Assembly (NCBI GenBank): GCA_025965815.1
Contig: JAOPWF010000001.1
Location: 1-16,512, forward strand
Direction of reading: 5' to 3'
Source: Mycobacterium sp.
GTDB taxonomy: Bacteria; Actinomycetota; Actinomycetes; Mycobacteriales; Mycobacteriaceae
DNA: 16,512 nucleotides
Shown here: in pieces, positions 1 to 7,394 of the stretch
How positions within the stretch are numbered: position 1 is the stretch's first letter
Layout of the letters: every line of letters starts with the position of its first letter
Position numbers and translations under genes: made by a program
Notes under the pieces: generated by a model
The model's input: only the letters and a program-made list of their open reading frames with translations
Databases searched by the model: none
What the model was told of the DNA's origin: nothing

Positions 1-603
1 GCCCGGGCCGACACCCGCGATCTGGACGCGCTGCGTGACGCCGTCGACAAGGGGGTCGCTGCGCTGGGCAGGCTGGACATCATCGTGGCCAACGCGGGAA
101 TCTGCATACCGTCACCGTGGGGCGAGATCACCCCCGAGGCCTTCCGCGACACCATCGACACCAACGTCACGGGCACCTGGAACACGGTCATGGCGGGCGC
201 CCAGCACATCGTCGACGGCGGCCGGGGTGGGTCGATCATCCTGATCAGCTCGTATGCCGGTTTGAAGATTCAGCCGTTCATGGTGCACTACACGGCGAGC
301 AAGCACGCGGTGACCGGAATGGCTCGGGCATTCGCCGCCGAACTCGGCCAGCACAACATCCGGGTCAACAGCGTGCACCCAGGGCCGGTGAACACCGCAA
401 TGGGCGGCGGCGACATGGTCGCGAAGCTGTTCGCCGCAATGGAAACCAATCCGGGTCTCACGAACATGGGCACGCCGTTCCTGCCGCAGTGGGCCGCCGA
501 ACCGGAGGACATCGCCGACGCGGTCTGCTGGCTGGCCTCCGACGAGTCGCGCTTCGTCACAGCCACCAGGCTGGCGGTCGACCAGGGCATGGCGCAGTAC
601 TGA
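1..603 (+). CDS. Mycofactocin-type SDR oxidoreductase (5' truncated)
   Basis: The frame is open from the first base and ends at TGA 601-603, so the start lies outside the window; 200 residues are visible. They carry the classical SDR core: NAG at visible residues 31-33, Asn55, the catalytic Ser84 in an ILISSYAG strand, and YTASK with Tyr97 and Lys101. The 13-residue Ser-Tyr spacing is normal. The later HPGPVNTAMG segment, and a C-terminal WLASDESRFVTATRLAVDQG segment, are typical of the mycofactocin-coupled SDR subfamily of actinobacteria. Those enzymes oxidise alcohols or reduce carbonyls with a tightly held NAD that is re-oxidised through mycofactocin. The missing N-terminus, roughly 70-80 residues judged from the usual family length, would hold the Gly-rich dinucleotide-binding loop. 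The VOC gene follows after 69 bp on the same strand. Substrate is unknown; the mycofactocin subfamily is inferred, while the SDR fold is certain. Confidence 0.93.
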   Translation, partial: ARADTRDLDALRDAVDKGVAALGRLDIIVANAGICIPSPWGEITPEAFRDTIDTNVTGTWNTVMAGAQHIVDGGRGGSIILISSYAGLKIQPFMVHYTASKHAVTGMARAFAAELGQHNIRVNSVHPGPVNTAMGGGDMVAKLFAAMETNPGLTNMGTPFLPQWAAEPEDIADAVCWLASDESRFVTATRLAVDQGMAQY

Positions 604-672
604 CCCACGCGGTGAGTTCGGTGGCGCAGCGGAGTCGGTCTATAGAAACGACTTCGCGAAAGGTGCCCACAA

Positions 673-1026
673 ATGTCGATCGAACATGTTCTGGCCGTTG
701 TCCCCGTCTCCGATATCGACGCCGCCAACACCTGGTACGAGGCGCTGTTCGGGCGTCCGGCCGATAACAACCCGATGCCGGTGTTGGTGGAATGGCAGGT
801 CGTGGACGGCGGCTGGGTTCAGGTGTTCCTCGACACCGACCGGGCCGGGTCCGGCCTGCTCAACCTCGCGGTCGACGATCTGGAGAAGCACGTCACTGAA
901 GCCAGGAACCGGGGCCTGGAGCCCGGCGACATCGACGATGTCAACAAAGGCGTTCGGCTGTCGACCATCGCCGATCCCGACGGGAACATGATCAGGCTGA
1001 TCGGCGGTTTCCGGGTAAACTACTGA
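673..1026 (+). CDS. VOC-fold (glyoxalase/bleomycin-resistance-like) protein
   Basis: A 117-residue protein starting at ATG 673, preceded by an AAAGG ribosome-binding site about ten bases upstream. It is one VOC module of two beta-alpha-beta-beta-beta units: an N-terminal VPVSDIDAANTWYEALFGR segment (residues 10-28) and a C-terminal DPDGNMIRLIG segment (101-111). In metal-dependent VOC enzymes the C-terminal strand usually carries a Glu ligand (DPDGN..EL); here that place is Arg108. His5 is present, but a full metal site is not obvious, so the protein may bind a small molecule rather than catalyse a glyoxalase-type reaction. It follows the SDR gene by 69 bp and could be co-transcribed with it. 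Substrate is unknown. Confidence 0.88.
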   Translation: MSIEHVLAVVPVSDIDAANTWYEALFGRPADNNPMPVLVEWQVVDGGWVQVFLDTDRAGSGLLNLAVDDLEKHVTEARNRGLEPGDIDDVNKGVRLSTIADPDGNMIRLIGGFRVNY

Positions 1027-1040
1027 CGCCCGTCTCCGAA

Positions 1041-1089
1041 ACGGAAGCTACGGCTCGAAAGTGCGAGTGGGCAGCGCCACAGCTTCCGT
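1041..1089. terminator. Bidirectional hairpin between convergent genes
   Basis: Nine-base perfect arms, ACGGAAGCT at 1041-1049 and AGCTTCCGT at 1081-1089, lie in the 72-bp space between the convergent VOC gene (stop 1026) and the HerA-type gene (stop 1099). The 31-base loop contains a further small CTCG/CGAG stem (1054-1057 with 1064-1067). There is no T-run. A shared terminator is the natural reading of position plus structure; its strength is not predictable from this. Confidence 0.5.
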
Positions 1090-1098
1090 CTGGGCGCG

Positions 1099-4000
1099 TC
1101 AGGGTGGCGGACGCTGCTGGGACTGCCTGAGCACTTCCTCGGCAGTCAGCGGGCTCTGCGGGTGGTAGGACAGGCACATCGGCGCGACGATCCGGTGGAA
1201 CGCCTCGCCTTCCATTGCCAGGTAGAAGTTTCCGGCGCGCAGCTTGCTGATGTCGGGAACCCGGCCGCCTTTGACCCGCGCCATCTCCTCAGCGGTACTG
1301 ATCTGCGCGGGGGAGTTGAGCAGGCCGTAGAACTGCGTCGCCGCGTTGCCGGGAATGTGGTTGTGCAGTCCCTTCGGTGCCTGCGTCGCGAAAACCAGGC
1401 CCAGGCCGTACTTTCGCGCCTGCGAGGACAGCGCCAGGGTGCTCGTGGTGCACGCGGTGAAGCGGCCCGACGGCGCCAGGGTCTGCGCCTCGTCCATCAC
1501 CAGCAGCCCACCGAGCGGGCGGTCGCCGGCCGGATTGCGTTTGATCCATGCGAACAAGGCCATCTGCAGCTGATTCACGAAACTCTGGCGCTGTTCCTCG
1601 TTGGGCAGTCCGATCATGCTGATCACCGACACCCGGGCGCGGTAACCGTCTGAGGGCGTGAGGAGCACCCCAGGGTCGATCGGTGTGCCGGAACCGCCGA
1701 ACATCGGGTCGTTCACCATCGCCGCTCGCAGGTTCTGCGCGAGGTCGGCGGCGATCTTGGGGGCGTTGCTCAACTCGCTGATGTCGGGCAGGTCGGCGAG
1801 CATGTCGACAAAGCCACCAAGGGTGGTCGTGGGTTGACGACCGTACTCCTGCAGGGCTTCCCGCAGCACGGCGCGTGCCCGGGTGGCCTTCGCGGTCTGC
1901 CCGGAGATCAGCGCCCGCGGCTCGAGCGCGGCGACCGCGGAGTCGACGGCCTCGGAGAACTCGTCGTCGTCGTCGATCACGCTGGCGAAGTCGGGCAGCG
2001 GCTGGAAGGACAGCGGCCGTCCGGCCGAACGCCTCGGCGTCCAGACGACCACCTCGGTGTTGGCAAGGTAGTCAGTGGCTTTGGCGTTGTCCCCGGGTCG
2101 CCACCCGTCGGGAGACTCCGGCCAGCCGGTGCCAAGGCGGGACAGGTCGTTATTCGGGTCGAGCACGATCGACGACACCCCACGCAGCGCGCACTCCTCG
2201 ACGAAGCGCCGGATCAGCACGGTTTTGCCCGAGCCCGACCCGGCGAAGATCGCGATGTGCTTGCGCAGAGCCGCAAGCTCGACGGAGACGGTCTGCCCGG
2301 TGCCAACGTCGGTGCCCAACGGGATGGAATGCGGCGGTACGTCGTCTTCGACGGCGGAGTCGGCACTCTCGTCATCGGGCGACGGCTCCGGTTCGGGACC
2401 ACGCTCAGGTTCGGGTTCCGGTCTGGGTGGCGGCTGCCCCGCCTCACCGCCCAGCGCCTCGCGAAGCAGCGCGATCCCGTGGGCGGGCCGCCGCGCCTTC
2501 AACCATTCGACGAGTTCGCCGTGGTCGTCGTCGATGAGGTCGCGTAGTGCGCTCATGGTCCGCACGTCGTCCTCGGACATCACCAGTGTGCGTCCGCCTG
2601 CATCGTGGAATGCCGCGATGAGGGTCGTGGTCTTCGGGCCGGTGGGCCACGGGGTGTTGCGCAGCAGGAACAGTTTGCGCTTGCTGGTGTTGGAGCCCAA
2701 TCCGGTTGCGCTGTAAGCCTTTTTGATGCGGTTCTGGGCGGCGACGGCATTGCTGGCGGCGATCGCCCGGAACGCCCAGTGCCGCTCGTCGTCAGTGGCG
2801 GCATCCAGGCTCTGACGGAGCCGGCCATGCAGCACGACGTGTGACCCTGGCGGCGGATCGCAGGAGAACGACTCGTCGCCCCGCTCGGCGATCCAGGCCC
2901 GCAAAGCAGCGTTGAGCAGTCCGGGCATCGCGGTGTCTTCGCCCTCGTGGTCCACCGCCGCTGCGGTCACCGCGCGCTGGCGGTACTCGGCGAACCTGCG
3001 GTCCAACGCCGTTGACGCACCGGCGGACGCAGTTGTCGTATCCGGGCCCGCATCGGCCTCGGGATGGTCGCTCAGGTGCTCGAGTTCCTCCACGACGCCG
3101 CGCCCCAGGCAGTACCGGATGTGGGCGTCGGTCCGCTTGAGCAGTTGGCGCGGTGTGTAATTCGGCGCGTCGTCGAAGGCCGACGGCAGGATGGGCCAAC
3201 TGGGGTACGGCGGGACGAATCCCACCACGGCGTAGCTGGGGGTGAACCGCCGTTCCAGGATTGCGCGTCCGATCGCGGCTGTCGGCAGCCCTTGCAGTGG
3301 GGCGGTAACACGGAAGCGATCCTGCACGGTGGCGGTGGCCCGCTCGCGGATGCTCTCCCACGCGACCGGCAGACAGGCCACCACCGGGACCGTGCGTCGC
3401 ATCGTCTCGCGGATGGTCATCAGCCCGTGCGCGACGTGCTCGAGGTCCCGGTTGTCGGTTGGCTCGAAGGCGGCGTCGGTGCGCTCACCCGACTGGGCCA
3501 GCAGGGTGTCGATCTGGTCGACGGCTAGCACCGAGGGGGCTCCCAGCGCGATCAGGCGGGAGATGTCCCGGACGCTTTCCTGCGCCGACGCGGTCGCCGC
3601 CGGGATCCGCCACGCGTCGCGTTCGTCGCGGCCGTACTCGTCGCTGGACTGGAGGTAGGCCTCACCGATGTCCTGCAGCGCCAGATCGGCGGCGCCGAGC
3701 AGCACCAGCGCCCGCAGCGTGTGGTGGCACCGGCGCACCGTTTCCCCGCGGGCCTTGAGCAGGGCGTTGACGAAGCGCTCCAAGGTCTCCGGTGTCAGGT
3801 CGTCGTCACCGATGACGGCGCGCCGGTCCGAGCGGGAGACGTGCGCAATGGACGACAACGCCCAGAGCACATCCTTGAGCTGGGTTTCCCGCTCGGCGCC
3901 GGGCCGCCCGAGGCTCTCCAGGATGCCGCTGCGCGCCGACTGCCAGAAGCTGGCGGCATCGAGCAATTCGACGACGAAGAACACGCCGCCTGCGGCTTGG

Positions 4001-4245
4001 ACCCGTTCACGCACCTGCCCGAGCAGATGTGTCTTGCCGGAGCCCGCGGGACCCCGCACCACGACCCCTAACGGCGACGATTCCGGATCGCGCTGCGCGT
4101 CGGCGAACGCCCCGAGCACGTCCTCGGCGGCGTGCTCGTTCAGGCCCCCGACGTGCACCGCGCCTTGGGAGCGCCACAGGTCGTCGGCGGTGGGAGCCCA
4201 GGTCAGGCGCAGCGAGCCGAGCGCTTCCCGTTTGCTGGCGTCCAT
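1099..4245 (-). CDS. Two-ATPase protein: N-terminal AAA-type NTPase plus C-terminal HerA/FtsK-like translocase
   Basis: A 1048-residue protein starting at ATG 4245-4243. The frame is open further upstream, but that extension is Arg/Pro/Gly-rich and only mirrors the preceding gene; the start MDASKREALG overlaps that gene's stop as TGATG, which indicates translational coupling. The N-terminal NTPase has Walker A GPAGSGKT (65-72) and a Walker B-like VLAVDQID (about 239-246), where Gln replaces the usual catalytic Glu. A middle region (about 320-600) shows no motif I recognise. A Pro/Glu-rich linker (608-624) leads to a second P-loop domain: GSGSGKT (669-675), LLVMDEAQ Walker B (914-921), and a SQARKYGLGLVFATQAP segment (941-957) typical of HerA/DUF87 and VirB4/FtsK-type ATPases. 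HerA-type proteins are hexameric DNA translocases. The winged-helix gene immediately upstream suggests a DNA-associated complex, in genome maintenance or phage defence. Exact function is unknown. Confidence 0.92.
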   Translation of the reverse strand: MDASKREALGSLRLTWAPTADDLWRSQGAVHVGGLNEHAAEDVLGAFADAQRDPESSPLGVVVRGPAGSGKTHLLGQVRERVQAAGGVFFVVELLDAASFWQSARSGILESLGRPGAERETQLKDVLWALSSIAHVSRSDRRAVIGDDDLTPETLERFVNALLKARGETVRRCHHTLRALVLLGAADLALQDIGEAYLQSSDEYGRDERDAWRIPAATASAQESVRDISRLIALGAPSVLAVDQIDTLLAQSGERTDAAFEPTDNRDLEHVAHGLMTIRETMRRTVPVVACLPVAWESIRERATATVQDRFRVTAPLQGLPTAAIGRAILERRFTPSYAVVGFVPPYPSWPILPSAFDDAPNYTPRQLLKRTDAHIRYCLGRGVVEELEHLSDHPEADAGPDTTTASAGASTALDRRFAEYRQRAVTAAAVDHEGEDTAMPGLLNAALRAWIAERGDESFSCDPPPGSHVVLHGRLRQSLDAATDDERHWAFRAIAASNAVAAQNRIKKAYSATGLGSNTSKRKLFLLRNTPWPTGPKTTTLIAAFHDAGGRTLVMSEDDVRTMSALRDLIDDDHGELVEWLKARRPAHGIALLREALGGEAGQPPPRPEPEPERGPEPEPSPDDESADSAVEDDVPPHSIPLGTDVGTGQTVSVELAALRKHIAIFAGSGSGKTVLIRRFVEECALRGVSSIVLDPNNDLSRLGTGWPESPDGWRPGDNAKATDYLANTEVVVWTPRRSAGRPLSFQPLPDFASVIDDDDEFSEAVDSAVAALEPRALISGQTAKATRARAVLREALQEYGRQPTTTLGGFVDMLADLPDISELSNAPKIAADLAQNLRAAMVNDPMFGGSGTPIDPGVLLTPSDGYRARVSVISMIGLPNEEQRQSFVNQLQMALFAWIKRNPAGDRPLGGLLVMDEAQTLAPSGRFTACTTSTLALSSQARKYGLGLVFATQAPKGLHNHIPGNAATQFYGLLNSPAQISTAEEMARVKGGRVPDISKLRAGNFYLAMEGEAFHRIVAPMCLSYHPQSPLTAEEVLRQSQQRPPP

Positions 4246-4883
4246 CACTGCTCGATCGCGATCAGGTGCTTGTCCTGGTCGCCGATGTCTACCGCCGCTG
4301 CCCGGTCCGCGGCGGTGAGGACCTTCTGGTTCTCCTCGGGGATCAGGCTCACCCCCGGCACCCGGTACAGGGTCACCAGCGCGGCATCCAGGTCCGGCCT
4401 GGCGACGTCCGCCAGTTCGGCGCGCAGCCGCACCAGGCCCACCCAGTCGCCGGGATGTGCCGCCAGCCGGGCGTACGCGCGCCGCACCAGGTCCTCGACC
4501 CCGTCGGCGTCGGCGTGGGGTTCGGGAGTGCCGGCCGGCCAGAACACGTCCGCGGCCCGAAGGTCGGCCCGGCTGAAGTAGCGGCCCAGGCTGTTCAGCA
4601 GGGTATAGAGCGCTTTGCCCTGACCCGAAGGTCTCGGTGGTGTCGGGGCGCCGAACAACTCGCCGCACCTGCGCCAGCCCTTGTCGGTGAGCTCGTGGAC
4701 GTAACTGCGGCCTACCTGGGTGGAGTCGATGAATCTGAGCCGGTTGAGCTTCTCCCGGCTTGCCTTGTCCAGCTTCGGGCCCAGATCGTTGAGCTCCGGG
4801 TTGGCGACAGGGCGGGACTCGGCCATCAACACCAACAGCACCGCTTGCTCACTGCCGGTGAGTTCGTCGGTCGCAGGCCTCAC
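4245..4883 (-). CDS. Winged-helix protein, first gene of the HerA-type cassette
   Basis: A 212-residue protein of unassigned function. The start is GTG 4883-4881, preceded at seven bases by a strong GAAGGGG ribosome-binding site (around 4891-4897); no later start has one as good. Residues 8-75 read as a winged helix (LTGSEQAVLLVLMAES, then LDKASREKLNRLRFI, ending in a YVHELTDKGW wing). The C-terminal part (about 130-212) looks like a second winged helix ending in a basic/hydrophobic beta hairpin (DKHLIAIEQ). A Pro-rich segment (79-88) joins them. No signal peptide or membrane segment is seen, so it is cytosolic. Its TGA overlaps the ATG of the two-ATPase gene by one base, so the two products are probably made in proportion and act together. 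It could be a DNA-binding adaptor or a regulator of the ATPase. Confidence 0.88.
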   Translation of the reverse strand: MRPATDELTGSEQAVLLVLMAESRPVANPELNDLGPKLDKASREKLNRLRFIDSTQVGRSYVHELTDKGWRRCGELFGAPTPPRPSGQGKALYTLLNSLGRYFSRADLRAADVFWPAGTPEPHADADGVEDLVRRAYARLAAHPGDWVGLVRLRAELADVARPDLDAALVTLYRVPGVSLIPEENQKVLTAADRAAAVDIGDQDKHLIAIEQ

Positions 4884-4955
4884 GGGTGGACCCCTTCAAG
4901 TTCTCGGTGTGCGGTCAACATGCCTCGCTGGTGGCGAGAACCCGCGATCGGACGA

Positions 4956-4969
4956 TCAGATTATTCTGA
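4956..4969. promoter_or_regulatory. AT-rich palindrome, possible promoter/operator of the winged-helix/HerA cassette
   Basis: The sequence TCAGA-TTAT-TCTGA is a perfect 5-bp dyad around four bases, the most AT-rich spot of the 158-bp gap between the flavoprotein gene and the winged-helix gene. On the minus strand it contains TAATCT (4963-4958), which fits a -10 hexamer (TANNNT), about 75 bases before the GTG start. No convincing -35 is seen, which is common in mycobacteria. A self-regulating operator is possible because the first gene encodes a winged-helix protein, but this is inference. Confidence 0.35.
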
Positions 4970-5041
4970 CGCGCGCGCAATCGGGAAGCGGGATTGTGAA
5001 ATTGGCGATCTCAACGCAGGTTTCCGACGCTGGCTGACGGA

Positions 5042-6277
5042 TCAGTCGACCAGCTCACGCAACGGGCATTGCGGGTCCGGCAGCCGATCCAAGTCCACCG
5101 GAGTCCCGGACCGGATCAGGGTCTTGACGTCCTCCAGCACGTCCCACACATTCACGTTCATTCCCGCGAGCACCCGGTTGTCGTCGTCAAGCCAGAACGC
5201 GACGAACTCGCGGCGCTCCACGTCGCCGCGGAACACCACCCGGGCGTAGCGCGGTGCATACCCGACGTACTCCATTCCAAGGTCGTACTGGTCGGTGAAG
5301 AAGTACGGGAGTTCGTCGTATACGGCCATCCTGCCCAGCATGCCTGCCGCCGCGACCGCGGGCTGTTTGAGGGCGTTCGCCCAGTGTTCGGTGCGGATAC
5401 GGGTACCGAAGAACGGATGCTCGGCGGCCGCGATGTCGCCGACCGCGAAGATGTCGGGGTCGCCGCTGCGCAACGACGCATCGACCAGCACACCACCGCC
5501 GGCCGTGCGCAGGCCCGCACGCTCGGCCAGGCCGATATTGGGCGCCGCGCCGACCGCGACGAGCACCGCCTCCGCGCTGACGGTCGAGCCGTCGCCCAGC
5601 CGAAGCCCCGTCGCCTGGCCAGCGTCGGTGGTGATCTGTTCGACGGTCGAGTTCAGCCGCAGGTCGACGCCGTGCTCGCGGTGCAGGGTCGCGAACACTT
5701 CGGCCGCTTCCCGACCCATAGCGGCAAGCAGTGGCAACTCCGCACTTTCCACGACGGTCACGTCGAGTCCACGACCGCGTGCGACGGCGGCGACCTCCAG
5801 ACCTATCCAGCCGGCACCGATCACGGCCAGCACACAGTCGTCCGCCAGCGCCGCACTCAACGCCTCGGCCTCGTCAATCGTCCGCAGATAGTGGACGCCG
5901 GCCGAATCCGAGCCGGGGATGGGTGGACGCCGCGAACTCGACCCCGTCGCCAACAGCAGCTTGTCGTAACGCTCGGTGCTGCCGTCCGGAAGCGCGACGG
6001 TGTGGGCCGCCGGGTCGATGTCCGACACCGTCGTGCCGAGCCGCAGATCGATGTGATGGTCGCGGTACCAGGACGAGCTCTCGACCGTGAAGTCGCCAAG
6101 CAATTTCGTGCCCGCCAAGAAATCCTTGGACAGCGGAGGCCGCTCGTACGGCAGGTGCTCCTCCTCGGCGAGAAGCACGATATTTCCCTCGAAATCGCTG
6201 GCGCGCAACGCTTCAGCGCACTTTGCACCGGCAAGACCGCCGCCGACGATGATAATTGTGGAGGGTTTCGACGACAT
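5042..6277 (-). CDS. FAD-dependent ferredoxin/rubredoxin reductase-type oxidoreductase
   Basis: A 411-residue flavoprotein with a full-length pyridine nucleotide-disulfide oxidoreductase fold lacking the redox CxxxxC. The FAD-binding loop is VGGGLAG (11-17), followed by YERPPLSKDFLAG (44-56), LLLATGS (107-113), the NAD(P)H-binding GAGWIG (154-159), and the second FAD motif FAVGDIA (277-283). A C-terminal reductase domain (about 320-411) with WANALKQ upstream is typical of putidaredoxin, rhodocoxin and related ferredoxin reductases. Such enzymes pass electrons from NAD(P)H to a small iron-sulfur protein serving a cytochrome P450 or dioxygenase; no such partner is encoded nearby, so it must act in trans. 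The ATG at 6277 has a strong GGAGGAG ribosome-binding site (6289-6283). It is followed by the winged-helix gene after 158 bp, apparently as a separate unit. Confidence 0.93.
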   Translation of the reverse strand: MSSKPSTIIIVGGGLAGAKCAEALRASDFEGNIVLLAEEEHLPYERPPLSKDFLAGTKLLGDFTVESSSWYRDHHIDLRLGTTVSDIDPAAHTVALPDGSTERYDKLLLATGSSSRRPPIPGSDSAGVHYLRTIDEAEALSAALADDCVLAVIGAGWIGLEVAAVARGRGLDVTVVESAELPLLAAMGREAAEVFATLHREHGVDLRLNSTVEQITTDAGQATGLRLGDGSTVSAEAVLVAVGAAPNIGLAERAGLRTAGGGVLVDASLRSGDPDIFAVGDIAAAEHPFFGTRIRTEHWANALKQPAVAAAGMLGRMAVYDELPYFFTDQYDLGMEYVGYAPRYARVVFRGDVERREFVAFWLDDDNRVLAGMNVNVWDVLEDVKTLIRSGTPVDLDRLPDPQCPLRELVD

Positions 6278-6342
6278 GACGGCTCCTCCATTCTTCTGCG
6301 CGTACGCGCACAGCCGATGCCCGGTTCAGCCTACCCGCCGTG

Positions 6343-6584
6343 TCAGCTGGTCAACTTCTGCCGGAGCCCGTCGTCCAGGGTCAACCGGACCAGTGCCGCG
6401 GCCAGCCCGGCGTTCTCCTGCGGCGCCAGCGCGGCTTACTGAACAGCAGACACAGCACCAGCAGCTGAAAAAGCGGCATCGGCGGGTTCTTCAGCCGGAT
6501 ACCCGCCTCGTCGGCGTAGGTCGTGCCCGCCTCGTCCAGGAGGCGCTGAACCACCTCATCCGGAGTCGATCCCGATGTGCTCAC
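6343..6584 (-). pseudogene. Endonuclease (HhH-GPD-like) remnant with a large internal deletion
   Basis: From GTG 6584 the first 50 or so residues (STPDEVVQRLLDEAGTTYAD, then IRLKNPPMPLFQLLVLCLLFSK) match my recollection of the N-terminus of a roughly 200-residue actinobacterial endonuclease family. After LLFSKP the frame turns into Arg/Trp-rich nonsense and stops at about 6381. One frame over, from 6426 to the TGA at 6345-6343, the sequence reads APQENAGLAAALVRLTLDDG and LRQKLTS. This fits the usual C-terminus of the same family, which ends in an ARLAAALVR-type helix. The middle of the gene, probably well over 100 residues including the helix-hairpin-helix and catalytic core, is missing, and the join near 6426-6440 is out of frame. 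The remnant should be inactive. That both ends come from one gene rests on recognition, not alignment. Confidence 0.68.
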
Positions 6585-6629
6585 GACGGTCGCTTACCCT
6601 CACCGGCCGCCCGCAAACGACCGCCGTGC

Positions 6630-7361
6630 TCAGCGCTGCAGGACGAGGCGCCGCAGCTCGCGCGCGTTCAGCACCGCGTAGCCGAATCCGTCGTTGTTGA
6701 AGTAGACGAACACATCCCTGCCCTGGTCGGCCCACTCGATGATCCGGTCGGCCCACCACCGCAGGTCATCGTCGGAATACGATCCGGCATAGAGGTTTTC
6801 GGAGTCCGGCCCGTGCATCCGCACGTACACCACATCCGTCGTCGCGCGCAGAACGCAGGGCAGCCCGGCGCCGCTCATCACCACGTAGGCGGCCCGGTGC
6901 CGCTCCAGGAGCTCGTACACCTGCGGGTCGTCCCAGGACGGGTGGCGTAGTTCCATCGCCACCCGAATCCAGCCCGGCATGCAGCCGAGGAAGTAGTCGA
7001 GTCGCGCGTCGTCGCGTTGCTGCTCGGGATGCAACTGAACCAACAGCATCCCGGCGCGGTCACCCAGAGCGCGCCAGCAGCGTCCGAACCGCTCCACCCA
7101 GGGCTCGGGGGAGCGGAGCCGGCGAAAGTGGGTCAGCCCACGGTGAGCCTTGACCGACATCGTGAACCCGTCGGGCAACCGCTCGCGCCAGCCGGTGAAC
7201 GTCGAGTCACGAGGCCAGCGGTAGAAACTCGCGTTCAGTTCGACGGTGTCGAACTCCTGGACATAAAGCGCCAGGCGCTTGGCAGGGGGCGTCTTTGGCG
7301 GATAGAGCACCCCGGTCCAATGGTCGTAGGACCAGCCCGACGTCCCTATCCGAATATTCAT
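6630..7361 (-). CDS. DUF72 (YecE-like) TIM-barrel protein
   Basis: A complete 243-residue DUF72 protein starting at ATG 7361. Family motifs occur in order: IGTSGWSYDHW (5-15), a FDTVELNASFYRWP segment (about 37-50), FTMSVKAHRGLTHF (about 65-78), LLVQLHPE, VAMELRHPSW, VYVRMHGP, and the C-terminal VFVYFNNDGFGYAVLNA block. The fold is a TIM barrel related to sugar and nucleic acid enzymes; no biochemical function is established for the family, and I assign none. No signal peptide or membrane segment is seen. It lies 33 bp downstream of the TfoX-N gene on the same strand, so the two are probably co-transcribed. The ribosome-binding site is weak. Confidence 0.93.
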   Translation of the reverse strand: MNIRIGTSGWSYDHWTGVLYPPKTPPAKRLALYVQEFDTVELNASFYRWPRDSTFTGWRERLPDGFTMSVKAHRGLTHFRRLRSPEPWVERFGRCWRALGDRAGMLLVQLHPEQQRDDARLDYFLGCMPGWIRVAMELRHPSWDDPQVYELLERHRAAYVVMSGAGLPCVLRATTDVVYVRMHGPDSENLYAGSYSDDDLRWWADRIIEWADQGRDVFVYFNNDGFGYAVLNARELRRLVLQR

Positions 7362-7394
7362 ACGACCCGCGTCGTCATCGGTGTTCGTGTCCGG

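Noticed and set aside
2384..2432. Short GGTTCGGG-like direct repeats
   Set aside because: They encode the Pro/Glu linker of the two-ATPase protein and reflect codon use for PEPEPE, not a separate element.
4246..4668. N-terminal extension of the two-ATPase gene by 141 codons
   Set aside because: The extension is Arg/Pro/Gly-rich and lies wholly within the winged-helix gene in another frame. The ATG at 4245 has the coupled TGATG overlap and begins a sensible sequence.
5029..5054. GCTGG/CCAGC stem at the flavoprotein gene end as a terminator
   Set aside because: The arms are five bases, overlap the stop codon and lack a T-run; in GC-rich DNA this is expected by chance.
4029..5249. 406-codon + strand open frame across the cassette promoter region
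   Set aside because: It spans two minus-strand genes and the gap between them, with biased Arg/Ser/Pro composition and no motifs.
6343..6440. C-terminal piece APQENAGLAAALVRLT as a glycosyltransferase tail
   Set aside because: Such tails can look alike, but the segment also fits the C-terminus of the endonuclease whose N-terminus abuts it, which needs only one deletion.
5069..6442. 457-codon + strand open frame opposite the flavoprotein gene
   Set aside because: Its composition is Arg/His/Gln-rich with no domain, and it mirrors a flavoprotein gene with clear motifs; high GC keeps such antisense frames open.
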